From NCBI GenBank assembly GCA_963966185.1, contig CAWZYM010000259.1:41001-105000 (forward strand): a stretch of DNA of 64,000 bases. The letters run 5' to 3'. This document shows, piece after piece, positions 36,071 through 48,800 of this stretch (position 1 is the stretch's first letter; every line of letters starts with the position of its first letter). Origin of the DNA: Rhabditoides inermis. Taxonomy: Eukaryota; Nematoda; Chromadorea; Rhabditida; Rhabditidae. Below the pieces are notes generated by a model. It saw only the letters and a program-made list of their open reading frames with translations. It ran no database searches and was not told the origin of the DNA. The position numbers and the translations under genes are program-made.

Positions 36071-37599
36071 GTGATATCAAAAGGTTCCTGTTCATCTGTA
36101 GACTAGTTACCGTGAATTGGTTGTCAAATAAAAGCAAACTACAAATAAAAGTGCACGAATATTTTTAATTGTTTTCTCGATATTAGATAATTAGATGGTT
36201 CTTTTTGTCTTTCTTTTTGTGTCACGCACATAGGAAGCGCGCGGTTTTACTATGAGTTTTGTTACTATCAGTAAGTACTGTTAGTTTGCGGCAAAAAAAC
36301 TCGTAGATCGTATCTGATAGGCCTATAAACGTTACTTTCCATAGTTGAAAAAGCTCTTCACGGAAAAAAAGTTTAACAAAGTCAGTTTTCCTCAGTTATG
36401 AAATTATTCAAGATAAAGGTAAACAAATTGCTTGCTTCTTCTCAAAAGCGATAACGCGGTTCTGTGGAAATCATTTTGTGGAATAATCTTTTCCGCAGGT
36501 GATATGTATGCACGATGAACCGTGAAAAACGAACACTAAATCAGAAAGTCTACTGACAAAGTAGGCATTGTTACACGTCTTTTGTGTTCATTGAATTTGC
36601 TCGTTTGACTTGAACATTACTGCGTTTCGACTTTTCAACGAAATGAATGTGAAAGAGCACTTCTTGAAAAGCGTGGGCTCGATGAAGCAACTGTGAATAG
36701 ACTTCATCACAGGTAAAATGTGAAACTTATTATGTTACAACGCTGTTTTTTTTAGTTTTGTGCTTGTGAGAAAAGAGTACGTGCATGCTGAAAAAAACGA
36801 TGAGGAAAGTTGTAGCTGCGAAAAAAAATTGAGTGAGTATGATTGTCCAATTTTTCGAAGAACAAGGTTGACTGAGTCATTGGTTTAACGAAAAGACGAA
36901 TAAGCAATCAATCAAGCAAGGGGTTCCACAAATTTGCAAACATATTTACGGCCGAGATATGATGCGTTGTTCGAATGCAGAAGTGTAACAAACGCTGCGC
37001 TCCATAAAAGTTTTTTTCAAATCTTTTATTTTTAAGATTTTAGAGAAACAGTGACGTATGTGAAAAGCGTGAGGTAATGAATTTTCAAATGCGTGCGAAA
37101 GTTGCAATCAGGAATCGAACGCTTGACTGCAAGAGTGGTAGCCACTTTGTTTTTCACTGCGCCAGGCCGTCATGATACGCAAAGATCGATCCGTTTCCCG
37201 AGAAGTCAATTCTATGCGAGAGCGATCGCAATAGCGATGCAAAGAGCGGTCATCCGCAAATGAGGTTCCCCGCCAAAACAGAAATTCGAACGCCTATTTT
37301 AGTGGGGCAACCGATACGTGGCAACTGCGGGGATAACACTGTAACGAATGTAGTTTTTCGTTTATCTGGCACCACAGTAGGTGAACTATCGCACTGGGGT
37401 TCAAAACAATGCTTCCTGCACCTTTTTATATAAATTCATACCATAATCGTGAGAAAAAAAACCGGTTTTGACATCTCGAAGACTCAGCCGGTAGCAATAA
37501 AAACTTGCTCAGTGCGTATTATACAGTACTATCCGTGAAAAGTGCGAAAGTTTTCAAAAACAAAACAAATTTTTTTATAACCCGAGTAAAACTACCGAT

Positions 37600-37838
37600 T
37601 CATATCTATTCGGTGATTCGTGGTTATTCGTGGTATTCTTCATATTCAATTTTTATAATCGAATCAAATGTAATGTAACACGTGTGCCACTAAGGCACAA
37701 AAAGTCTTCTTTATCTGTTCTCATAAAAGTCATTCACGAAGGATGTAATGGTGGCTCTTTGGTTAAATGGCTCAGGTTTTATCAGCTCAAGAGATCGTTT
37801 CCGCTCACGCCTGCTTGGCTCAAATGTAGTATATTCAT
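37600..37838 (+). mobile_element. 239-bp unit-specific insertion
   Basis: Interrupts the sequence ACCGATATCGG, which is uninterrupted at 22409-22419 in the other unit. The ends are TCATAT and ATTCAT. The interior has GGCTCTTTGGTTAAATGGC, weakly like a tRNA A-box region. Family not identified. Confidence 0.55.
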
Positions 37839-38393
37839 ATCGGGTCCGAAATTCACGGTGAGTAGGTAAAAGAAGATGGCGGATTCAACCATTCTATCAG
37901 TTTCCATATGAGATCTTTCCTATCCAAAGTACGCCTACTCTCAGTTTGTCATTAGTCAGCCATGAAATGATGCGACATGTTTATAATGTTTTTGACGAGA
38001 AATGTTGAGCCAAACGCGAACGAAACATAATTCGTTTTCGTTTTGATCTTCGTTTTTTTTTAATTCACCAGTTTAGATCTCTCTTTACGGTGAATCTGTA
38101 TTACACCTACTGTTTTCAAATGTACACTTTTTGTTATTGACTACGGAATTACTTTTTTAACACACGTAAGTTTAGAAAAATACAAAAAAGTGAACACGAC
38201 ATCTATGTACATAGGTGTAACTATATTTTGAATTGAAAAACTATATTGTGACAAAACATTCCAAAATTACTGTCGATAAACGTGTTTTTTTGACCAACTT
38301 TGCCAGAGTTGGTTCACGACAACTCAACGGTATGCGGGAAAAGACGAAAGGGGTGAGAAAAGCGTGCCAGCTGAACGTAATGTTTCTCGCCAG

Positions 38394-39894
38394 GCCGGCG
38401 CCGTCTTCCAGTCCATAGACCTGGCCAGCAACTACGTGGGCTCATTCGGCTGTCTGCCGTTCAGCGTCGCTATGCTGGTCATTATCAAGTGCAAAGTGAG
38501 AGAAGCGTGCATAATTCATAGACGCTTCGCCAACAATCAAACCTCATTCGATTGAGTATATCGCGGTTGTTGAAAAGCTCATTATCGGAAGAAAAAACCT
38601 CACTTTGAAACCTGTTGTCCTAATGAGCTCATTGATGAAAAACGTGTTGATAAGCTGATTGATGAAAAAAAACATCACTTTGAACTGTCTGAAAATGATC
38701 GAACATTGTCAGCTCATTGATGTATTTCTTAACAACTCCGATGAAAATGGTGTGCTTTTTCAGCGTTACATTCCACAAAAAAACGAGACTTCTATCATTC
38801 TTCAAGTTGTTACGTCATCGGCTATCATGTGCGTCTCGCAGTTGGTATGGCAATACGAGGAAGACGTCTTCGGAAAGGACGCGATGGGTTAGCGAATGAA
38901 GGTGACGTGTTATGAAAAGACTACTTAAGTGATTCAAATCACGCAGCTTTTCTGGCCGATTTGGGACGGTTCGATTGCTGTCACACACGTGGTATTCAAA
39001 CGGTTGGTATTCAAACAACAGTTTACCTCTCAAAAAATTGTTCTTTCATGCATTGCGTTTTTCAACAGCTCAAATGAAATGTTGTTATTATTCAAGACAC
39101 AATGACGCTGAGTTTTTGTTTTGGTTTCATTGCTTGAGCCATAAAAACACGAAACAATCCAAGACACAAAAAAACGGCGTTTCCTTGTTAGCTACACGCT
39201 TACCAACATGTGCACGTGCGAAGCTTGGAGGGGCGATTTCGAACTTCGTGTCCAATAACTTATCGAAAAGTAGAAACTGTGCGCATCTCGTCGATATGAG
39301 TTCGACAGCACATGTCGTTGTTGTGTTGTGGTGATGCTCACGGTTTGTGGACCATACTATAGTGGCCGCGCGGAGAGACACGCGCGCGCTCACCGTTCGC
39401 GCCCTCTCCTCTCGCCACAGTCGTTTCCGCAAGAATTCAAATATTTTGCCGTCAATAGAAGGCTAAGTACATTCCGCGCACTATTTGCCGGTTCGATACC
39501 CGCTACGTGCAAACAGTTTTGCCAAATTCTCAAGACTTATTTTCGATAAATCCTTGTAATTCTAAACGTCCCGGTGCGCCGGAAAGTCATTTGAAAGAAA
39601 AAAAGAGAAAACTGTTTGCACGTAGCGGGTATAGAACCGGCAAACAGTCATATCGTGTTCGCAAAATTGGAAATTTGAATATTCTTGAACTTCTATGTAA
39701 TTTGCTCTCGTGCTTTAGAGCGACGCGAGAAAAATGTTACCAAGTTTATTAGCTCTGACTTACTACTTTATGTAAAAAAATAGTGTTTGGGCTGCCATAC
39801 AACTACATATATTGAGGGATAGTTTTTTTTCGAGAAAAGGTTAAGAATATTGTTCAGACTTCGTTCGACAAAGCAAATACGTAAAACCGGATGA
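38394..39894 (+). pseudogene. Srt-like receptor pseudogene P2 (exons 5-8)
   Basis: Copy of P1 without the retrotransposon: exons 38394-38495, 38764-38887, 38930-39002 and 39858-39894. Frames stay open, exon 7 has the same TTAAG acceptor, and the upstream exon-4 relic (about 38270-38332, LVHDNST) is frame-shifted as in P1. Front exons absent. Confidence 0.75.
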
Positions 39895-40127
39895 CCAAAA
39901 AAAAACAATTCTTTTGTGTGTGTTTAAAGGTTCGAATAAAGGTTTTTGTGACAAAACGTGTGTCAAGAAAAAAGGCTGATTAGAGATGACACTGCAACAT
40001 TTTGAAGTAAACATTTTGAAACACTTTGTGATCGTATCAACACTGTTTTCTAATATTCACATTACTAAAACTATTTTTTGATAGTACTAACAAGGTCTGC
40101 GATGAATAAAACTGCAAAGAACAAAAA

Positions 40128-40597
40128 AAGTGTCACTCTGTTCGTAAGTGAGTTTGAGAACGTTTGGTTCGGCTAAACGGTGCTATGTAGGTTCCCCATT
40201 TACGCAACTTCGCCACTTTCTATTTTTTTTCTGAATGCATGAATCTCAAAAAAAAAATGCAAGTTTTGAAGTCACGCCGAATTTTCACAGTTTTTTTCAA
40301 GAGAAAGAAGTGTTTTCGTCCCAGCATGTTTTTCGGTCGAAATGTTTTATTATCTCTCATCAGACCATTTGCAAACGTTCATTTGTTTTTTGAGCATGAC
40401 CTTACTCAGCTACTGTGGCCTCAGTGAACCGGAACTCCAGCAGTAAACTAAGTCACTTTTAACTTGTTTTTTTTCGTCTCACGTAATTTGTGAATCAGTC
40501 TGCGCTCGTCGAAAATCAAGAAAAGCGGCGCTTCGATGGTCTCAAACAATAACACTACTCGCCAACAACATATTCGCGTGGCAAGACAAATGAACTA
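40128..40597 (+). pseudogene. Decayed Srt-like receptor Q2 (exons 6-8)
   Basis: Nearly identical to Q1 including the stop codons, showing that the decay happened before duplication II. Confidence 0.65.
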
Positions 40598-42556
40598 ATT
40601 GTGTTAAAACGTACCCTGTTTTTTTGTTGAAATATAAAAAAAAACTTTCGAATAGTACTAGTAAATTTGTACTAGTAACTGATGTAAATTACATTCAATA
40701 TACGTTTTATGGAGTTTGAAGTACATAGTTTTGTTCCGGTTCCGGTTTTTCGCGGGTTTTCATTTGTCGTTTTTTCAGTGTTTCGTTCACTTACTTACTT
40801 AATTACTGCAATGTTTTTTTCAGCTTGCAAGCGCGGAGCCCATTTCGTGCCACAGTGAACGGTCTCGAGCTGCAGTTGTTTACTGTATGTAGTCGTTTCT
40901 GCGCCCATAGAACAGCTTTGTATCGATGCGAACAGAATCTGCCCAGCGAGTTGGCGGCCGTCCGGGTTGATGCAATTCACAATGCACTTTTCGAAAAGCG
41001 TATGTTCGATAAAGTTACATAAGTAATCTTATGTAAAACTTTTTCGTTATGCGCGATTTCATGAAAAATTTAAATCCACCGATACCACCCTATGAAGCAC
41101 CCCTGAAAACCAGAATATGCTTAAATCACGTTTTTATTGTCACCTCGTTCGATTCCACATAACGTTGGACATATGTACGATAACTACCAAATATGTCTCT
41201 AGAAAATGCTGTTTTTAATTGTCTGATTTTGGATGGTTTTTATATTGCGCATACGAGCATCAAGTCAAACTCAGTTCGGAAATGATTTGACGTAATTTGC
41301 TTTTGTGTTGTTCATATATGTTTGTTTTGCATTTCTCGAGAATATTAACAGTCAACACCATGAGTGTGTTGACAACATATGCGAAGCTAATGATTTTATA
41401 CAAATGTACGAAGGTATTCATTATCACAACGTTGTCTATTCGTCATTCGTGATTTTTTTCACGTTTTTCTTAACGTTCATTCATGCGAAGTAGTTACCCT
41501 GTGAATTATTTGTATTCGAAGATTTTTATTTAACGAGTGAACGAGTTGTTCGTGTTTCATTAGACGTGTGTACACGTTGTGTGTGTGTGTGTGTTTAAAA
41601 GTTGTTTCAATTATGTTTCATACGCTTCAAACGCTGCCAAGTTTTTGTTCAAAACACTTTGTCCTGTTTTTTCTCACTGTACTAGAATCGTTTTTGTTCT
41701 AAAAGCCTGATCTATGATTCACGGTGAGAGGTTTTAGTATCATACAAAAGGTCTGATTCAAATGTACTTTTTTATTTACTACATGTGAACTTGTTTTCAT
41801 GCAGTTACTGAAAAATACAAAACGTGTAACAATGAAATGCTATTCAAGCACTTCAATGTTGTCGGTTCACGCCTACTCACAGGTTTTTTTTTTTTGTATT
41901 ATTCACGTAAGCTTTAGTTTTGTGCTGGCTCATTCAAGTTTTGTGCGAAAATGAAACATGTTAGAGCATGCTCAACCAGCTGAGTTTGTTCACTAAAGCA
42001 CAGGAAACTCGAAAAACTATTTGTAAGGTGGTACTAGCAGTGTGGTACACTAGTCATACTTAACTAGTTAAAGAGGGAGTGTACACCAAATCAACCTGTT
42101 CCGTTAAAATCAACTGCTTTGGTCAAAACGAATACCAAACCAATTTGCGTGAAACTTTGCGCAAAAAAGTTGCGCATAACCCCAGAATGCAGTCCACGTC
42201 GTCTCAGGTCTCTATGTGTACTCATTACTCAATTTGGAGAAAAAACATCATTGAAGTTATCGATTTGGAAGCTGTCCGCAGTATACTTTTCTCATCCAAG
42301 AATCAGTTCCGTTTTTTTTCGAATAGTTTTACCGTGTACCCTAAAAAATCAGCTTGAATGATTACGGATGGAGAAAGATACAGTAAAATTACGAAAAAGT
42401 GCGCGCGCTCTCACTTATATTTTGCGATTTTCTTCATGTCCGCGGCCATAACTTGATTTGTACCGAACCAAGCTCTAGTTGTATGACACTTTGCAAATAA
42501 TTGTATTTACGTCTTCCGATGCAGTCCACGTTGTGATCGCTAGTAGGCATTCTTAA

Positions 42557-44141
42557 AGGCACAGAGGCGACTTTTTTTGACCTCTACATGTCATACGAGT
42601 TCATTAAAACATAAAACAAAGTCAATTTGTTCGAAAGAACGAAGTTTTAACGTTTTTTAGAATGTTGCAACAGTCTTTTTTTTTCAATTTCGCTCCAATG
42701 GTCCCACCACGATCAGAAACGAGCGCGCCCCGCCTATCAACAGCTGTTTTTTTTTTGTATATTTTACCATTGTGCTTGTTTACTTTGTTGTTTTATGATT
42801 ATTATATATTTGTTGTTGTTCTGTGAATGCATATGAATAATGACCATGTCATAGAACTCATCTCATTGCGTATCACAACTAACAACCTTTTGTTTATGCG
42901 ATTAGCACAATCTTCCGCGCGCAACGCTCGATTTATTTTCTTTTCGGTTTGTGTTTATGTTGTATATGTATTCAATTACACATAATTGTATCGTTTCAGT
43001 ACGGCGGATATGGCTTCTGTGCACGGTGCGATGCCGCCATGAGTGCGGGCTGATGCTACTGCTCCGAGTTCAAGAACTACGGATTCAAGTACAAGGTTTG
43101 TACGTTCGATTTTCATTTGTTGTACTTGATGGATAATGTTATTAGTTTACGTGTTATTAGTGCACTTTTATATTATGTGTAAAACCATGGTTATAATTTA
43201 TGAATTTCAATGTTTGTTTATAGGAGAGCAACTGGTAGATGAGGCGAGCGGGTTCGACTGCGACATGTTCAATGAGGACAAGAAGCCCGCTTCTCCCATC
43301 ACCAGCCCTTTGGTGTCTCGACAGCTCTTTTCCCGGTTAGTATATTCTTACATATTCTTGTCTCTCTCATTACAGATTGCTGACCCTGTTTTGTTTGCAG
43401 AGCGCTATGGATCTGTTCCAGCAGCAGCAGATGATGATGTTCGGGCAGCAGCCGCACGGAGCACAGCTCGATGTCACCGACGCCAGCCACGGCGGATCGG
43501 ACGGAACGACTCCGGAAACATGACGGTCAGTGGCATCCTATCCTCTTCTAGGTTCCCGTCTGTCTGTTCTCGGCCAAAATCATCCTGTGTTTTTTCAGCT
43601 GACGAGTCGCGTGCGTCGCCGACAGATAGGCCTGAGCTGCTGCAGGAAATGCACGGAAACGCACAGACGCAGTTTGAGGGTGAGTGATGGGATACGGTAG
43701 TGAGGATAACTGATGCAAGCTGTTTGATTGCAGAGGAGAACGGTGTGGAGAGCACAGTGGTGACGCCTGACCAGCCAGTGGAGGACAAGAATTCCCCTCC
43801 CCTACAATGCTTTTACACTTGTTTTGTTTTGTTCTCCGCCGTATATTCCCCGTAGATTCATAGTTTATCAAAAGTTGTTTGTTTGTTCGATTGAATTCAT
43901 AAAACGTATTTGTGACAAGTTGCGTTGAAGAGTCAAAGAATCGACGTGTTTAAGAATGTTGACAACGTTACTGATGGTTGAATGATACTTTGTGGATAGC
44001 TCGGTCACATACTCTTATCGTATCATTGAGTTTGAATATCGCACAAAAGAAAACATTGAACGAGTGGGCGGGGCTTGCAGTTGCGCGGCAAATTTGAAAA
44101 AAAAATGTTGCATCAAGTGAAATAAAGTCGCCCCTGTTCCT
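42557..44141 (+). mobile_element. Pack-type TTAA element with captured exons
   Basis: 1,585 bp, flanked by TTAA at 42553-42556 and 44142-44145. The other unit has the empty site with a single TTAA (28934-28937). Ends AGGCACAGAGGCGAC and GTCGCCCCTGTTCCT are inverses with two mismatches. No transposase. The interior (43000-43860) holds at least five exon-like segments with introns. TTAA precision points to piggyBac-type transposition; the captured host sequence makes it a Pack-type non-autonomous element. Confidence 0.8.
43000..43857 (+). pseudogene. Captured multi-exon gene fragment
   Basis: Segments with nematode splice sites: 43000-43095 (YGGYGFCARCDAAMSAG, a TGA, then CYCSEFKNYGFKYK), 43224-43335 (EQLVDEASGFDCDMFNEDKK), 43401-43525 (MDLFQQQQMMMFGQQ), 43599-43679 (ESRASPTDRPELLQEM) and 43734-43857 (ENGVESTVVTPDQPVED, ending TAG). 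The last two join in frame, but earlier joins break phase and stops occur, so it is probably a non-functional piece of a cellular gene. Parent gene not recognised; the Gln-rich and Cys-rich parts might come from a regulatory protein. Confidence 0.6.
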
Positions 44142-44233
44142 TTAATATGTTTTAAAGAAATTTTTTTCGACGCGGCTTGATTGATATTGCTATCGCTTAA
44201 GGGTAGTGTACACTCTGAGATTTGCTTAAATTA

Positions 44234-44822
44234 TAGGGCATCTCCCCCGTTCATCGTACGGCAGTCATTTCTCAGAATATTTACCAGACAGCATTTGAGG
44301 CATCAATAGCTCGTTATCTGCCCGCGCGAGACCATTCGACCGCGCAATTCACGCACTTGGCGGTCTCTTTTGGGGAAATGAGGGTCATTTGCAAGTCTAA
44401 TGAAGCGGAGTTTTCCAGCTTCTAGAGTTAATAACTCAGTTCCCGAAATTCCTAATGACACGAAACTTTCACAAGATGTCCGTAGTACTGATCCCCATAG
44501 ATTCTCCTCGGTGATTTTTGATTGTTCAATTGGTTCCCGAGATATCAATCGATAACATTTTATGTACGACCATTTTGTAGGTGATTCACGCCAAAAAAAA
44601 TAACGCACTTCAAAGTGAACCAAATTGCACCAAATTTTGATATGTTTTACCCAAAGGCCATACCGACAGAATGACCTCGTTAAAATTTTCTTTTTTGCGT
44701 TTATTACAGTACTGCTGCGCAAAAACTCCGAATTGACATGCATTTACAAAAATCTCTCGTCATTGCGCCCATGTCTGGAAGCTAGCCGATAATGCCGTAC
44801 GATGAAATTGGGAAATGGCCTA
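44234..44822 (+). mobile_element. TA-target MITE nested in element B
   Basis: TAGGGCATCTCCCCCGTTC at the left and the inverse with changes at the right (GGGAAATGGCCTA), both followed by TA. Subterminal GTTCATCGTACGGC and GCCGTACGATGAA are inverse. Same family as 6086-6684. Confidence 0.7.
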
Positions 44823-45183
44823 TAACAACGATTTTTGTTTGAAAGTAGATTCATGCTTTGCTAAGATTGTCTGTTTTACAGATATTTGTTTCAAAAAATG
44901 TGTTTAAAAGTGTTTTAAAAATAATCGTTCAAAATTAAATAGTACATTTTCTCCTATTGACATAGAGTTACAGCTTTTAGTGCGTTTTGTTTAATTCATT
45001 TTCGTGAGTTAATTCGACTTTTTGTTTAAATTTTTATAATTTTTTGATCATAATACTGAAAACATATTTAAAAAGTTGAGAAGGAATGAACAGAACAGTT
45101 TAACTCGTGAACATGAGATGAAAATATAATGAAGTTGTGAGTCCATTTGTGAAATCTCACCAACACGAAATAATGCACGATAA

Positions 45184-45550
45184 TGGCTCTGTCCTATCAA
45201 TGACGACATTCATTGAAAAATTCAATGAAAACGGTGAAAATTTCATTGAACTGTGAAAATTTCAATGAAATTCATGAAAACTTCATTGAAACGGTGAAGA
45301 TTTCATCGAAAGTGCGAAAATTTCAATGAAAATGAAAATGAAAGGATGAAATTTTCGATGAGTTTCTCACCTTTTTAATGAAGTTCTCGTTGAAAATTTT
45401 AACCATTTCATTTTCATTTTCATTGAAACTTTCGTTTTTTTTCAATTTCATCGAATTTTTCACATGTCAATGAAACTTTCACATTTCAATGAAATTTTCA
45501 CCGTTTTCATCGAAATTTTTAATGAAAGTCAACATTGATAGGACAGAGCC
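45184..45550. mobile_element. Nested element with 18-bp inverted ends
   Basis: GGCTCTGTCCTATCAATG at 45184-45201 and its exact inverse at 45533-45550 enclose the TTTCATTGAA palindromic array. In the other unit only the right end remains (near 29870-29890). Confidence 0.75.
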
Positions 45551-45852
45551 AATGGCACCAAAGCACTGGCACCAATTTTCCTTAGTTGCACTATGGAATT
45601 AATATTTCTTATCATGTTATAAATAGGTTTTTAATCGTTTCGTAATGTAATATTTTGTCATTTAAACTTTGAAAGTATGCACTATATCCTGGTATGGTCA
45701 ACTCCACTTTCAAATTCAGAGTGAACACTACCTTTAAGTGAGAAAAGTCTGTTCGATTCTTGTGTGAAACGTGTTATACTTTGTTGTCTCAGTTTTTCAA
45801 TCCCGTTTTTAACAGGTTCCACTGATTTCCGACAGTTGCAGAACCTCTCATT

Positions 45853-48800
45853 ATGATTAATATTGAAGAGAACGAATATGCGTCGCATTTTATCATTGGA
45901 ACGGTCTATTTTATAATTTCCGCAACCATGCTTGTGTTTCATGCCATGATGTTAATAGTAAGTCTGGTTTTTTTAATGTTGTTTTAATTGCATCACAGCA
46001 ATTGTTTTTGTTCTAGATGATTCACAAAACGCTTTTGAAATGGTACATGAGCGTTTGTATTATGGTTGCGATTTCTGTTTTTGACATTGTACAGCTGGTA
46101 TTTCATTGCATTATAGCAGCATATCTTCTTATGAACAACTACTCGCCAATCACGTTTTTGGTCTGTGAAAACAATCGTGTGGTTATCAATTGAATATGTA
46201 GCACTCACCACGAAAAAAAAAAACCCAGTAAAATACATAATAGTTTTTTAGACTCCACTCTGCTCTACTGCTTGGTTGGGCATGATTCTGCTATCCACTC
46301 ACCTCGCTCTTCATCAGCTTGTGTACGCAGCTCTCGCGAGATGCATGTTGAGAAAAGTCATTGAAACCGCTTCAAAGGTATGCATGTTTCAACGTTGGGC
46401 AAGTTCCGGTTTGGCCACTCAGTCAGACTGCCGGATTTATAGAAAAAAAAACATAAAGGTGAAGGATAAGGTGAAAGTAATGCTCCCTCGCTCTCTTCTC
46501 CAATCAAAAACGATTTTTGAGTACTTTGCGGGGATTGAAAAAAAAACTATAGCACGACACCATGACCTAGCGTTTTTCAAACGACGGCTCATGCCTACTT
46601 CTGCAACAATGCGTCCGTGGGTGTCTAGCCTCGCGAAATATATTTGCAGCAGACTGCCATTAATTAATCACCTGGGTACGATCAAGCGCCCGGAAAAGGG
46701 AACAGACTTTCCATCCACCGAGTATAGTGAACTTTCCTAACCACTACACTACTGTCATGACTTTTCAAAGCAGCCTACATACATACTCTTCACATTCTAA
46801 TTCTATACGACTTCATCACGAAATGACCGAACAAGATTTCACAGATTCATACGTGACGGATACGTCAGTTTCTTGAATTCACGCTGCATGAACGAGCAGC
46901 AGAAATTTCAACTTCGAAAGTTCGAAAGTTCTCGCCAAGAACGCACGCCTTAGGCAAGACTTGTACATCCGGTTCATCCGGTAAAAATCGTTTCAAATGT
47001 TTCAATTCGACACTTCTGACAAGAGAACAAACCGATTTGATGTAGTGGTTAGCAAATCGGATTACAAATGGTTCGATTCTTGTGTTTTTCAAATTCATGC
47101 ATACTGTTTCATGTTTTTTTTTCTCTTGATTTGTTTCACTGACACCAATCAACCGCGTTTAAGAGTGCGCTATAGGTAAAATAGTTTTTGTTCGGCGTAT
47201 CAAGTCTGCGCCCCTGCAAAACATGAACGACAATTTGTCACTTGTCTACTGCAAAAAGCGAGTAATTTCAAAACCATTTCAGTGGCTTCTTGTCTGCGAG
47301 CTGGTGGTGCTGCAAGCGCACTGCGCCAGCCTGTTCGCGTTCACTAGTGGCATCGCTATTGATCCACGCCGGCCTCATTTGGATTTTGAGAATTCGACGG
47401 TGAGTGACGAAAAGAGAGAAAGACAGAAACGAGTGTGCTGACTTAATTGTATCACCAGACCGGTGAATTCTATTTCTCACTGGACGTTGCGAGTAACTAC
47501 GTGGGCTCCTATGGCTGTCTGCCGTTCAGCATCGCTATGCTGCTCATCATCAAGTTCAATGTGAGGAAAGCGTTTACGGTTTATGATCGCTCGGAGAGAA
47601 CAACAACCACTATCCATCTTTAAGAATTCAATGCAGTTTCGAAAAACGTTAATGACATAAAACAAAACAAAAAATCGTTTCTTTTCCGCTGAAAAACAAA
47701 ATCGGAAAACATATGTTGTTTAGAAGCAAAAACTTTTTCTTCTTCTATAAGTCATTTCATAAATATCTCGGCTGAAAACGCTTTGTACTTTCAGCGCTAC
47801 GTTCCTCGAGAAAGCGAGACTTCCATCATCCTCCAGGTCGTTACTTCGGCAGCTATCATGTGCATCTCGCAGTTGGTATGGCAGTACGAGGAAGACGTCT
47901 TCGGAGATAACGTATTTGGTGAGTGAGTGTGAGCGTTAATGTTGAAGGAACAGAGGCGTTTAGCAGAATCATGAGGTTTCGAAATTTTCAAATTTCGCGC
48001 GCTGCCGCAAACGAGAAGAACTGTGATATATTCGCAAAATGATAGGGGAGGACTCGAACCCCGCGACCTTGAGATCACTGGCGGCCGCACTAACCAGCTG
48101 CGCCACAGGAACAGTTAGACAGCCGGCCAAAAACATTGTTGGTAACACCGGCAAGTGCACAACGCAACGCAGCAAACTAGGAATTGTATGTTTCAACTTC
48201 CACAAACACACGAGCTCATTCATGATCATATGCGTTTCCCAAATAATCTCTATGCAAAGAAGCAACTTTATTCAAAACGAGTTAAACATATATACACAAC
48301 AACAATAAAAAAACAAATAACAAAACAATCTCTTGCTCTTTCTTCCCTTCTTCTTCATCGTGCGAACGCGAGCGGGAGGGTGGCGGGCTTCGTCGACATC
48401 TGAACAATACAATGTATACAAGCGCAACAAAGTTATCATACAGTTTCTAACACATTATTCCTAACAAGTGAAGCTTCGGCAAACAACCGGACACAAAAAT
48501 ACCATACTCACCCTATTTCTCCTTTCTGCTTCAGGCCGTTGTTGTACATACGTCCGACAAGCAAAAACTGGAAATGTGTAGATAAGCGATAACGTCATTG
48601 AACGTTTCTACGTGCTATAACACCTCATTACAAAACACTCACTTCACAGTTGAATCATACGACGACATGAGCTCGGAGCTGACGGTGCTGCTCGCCACGC
48701 AAGCCTCGCCTCGCCTAGCCACGCACGGCGTAATCCTGAAGTCGGTCAAGGAGCGAATGGATGAACAATATGTACGACTAACGTAATGTTGGGGGAAAAT

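Larger units (their letters stand above)
44201..45733 (+). mobile_element. TTAA-flanked element B, unit 2
   Basis: TTAA at 44197-44200 and 45734-45737; ends as in 28989-30072. Contains an intact TA-MITE (44234-44822) and a further nested element (45184-45550). It is longer than the unit-1 copy, which has lost the segment between. Confidence 0.7.
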
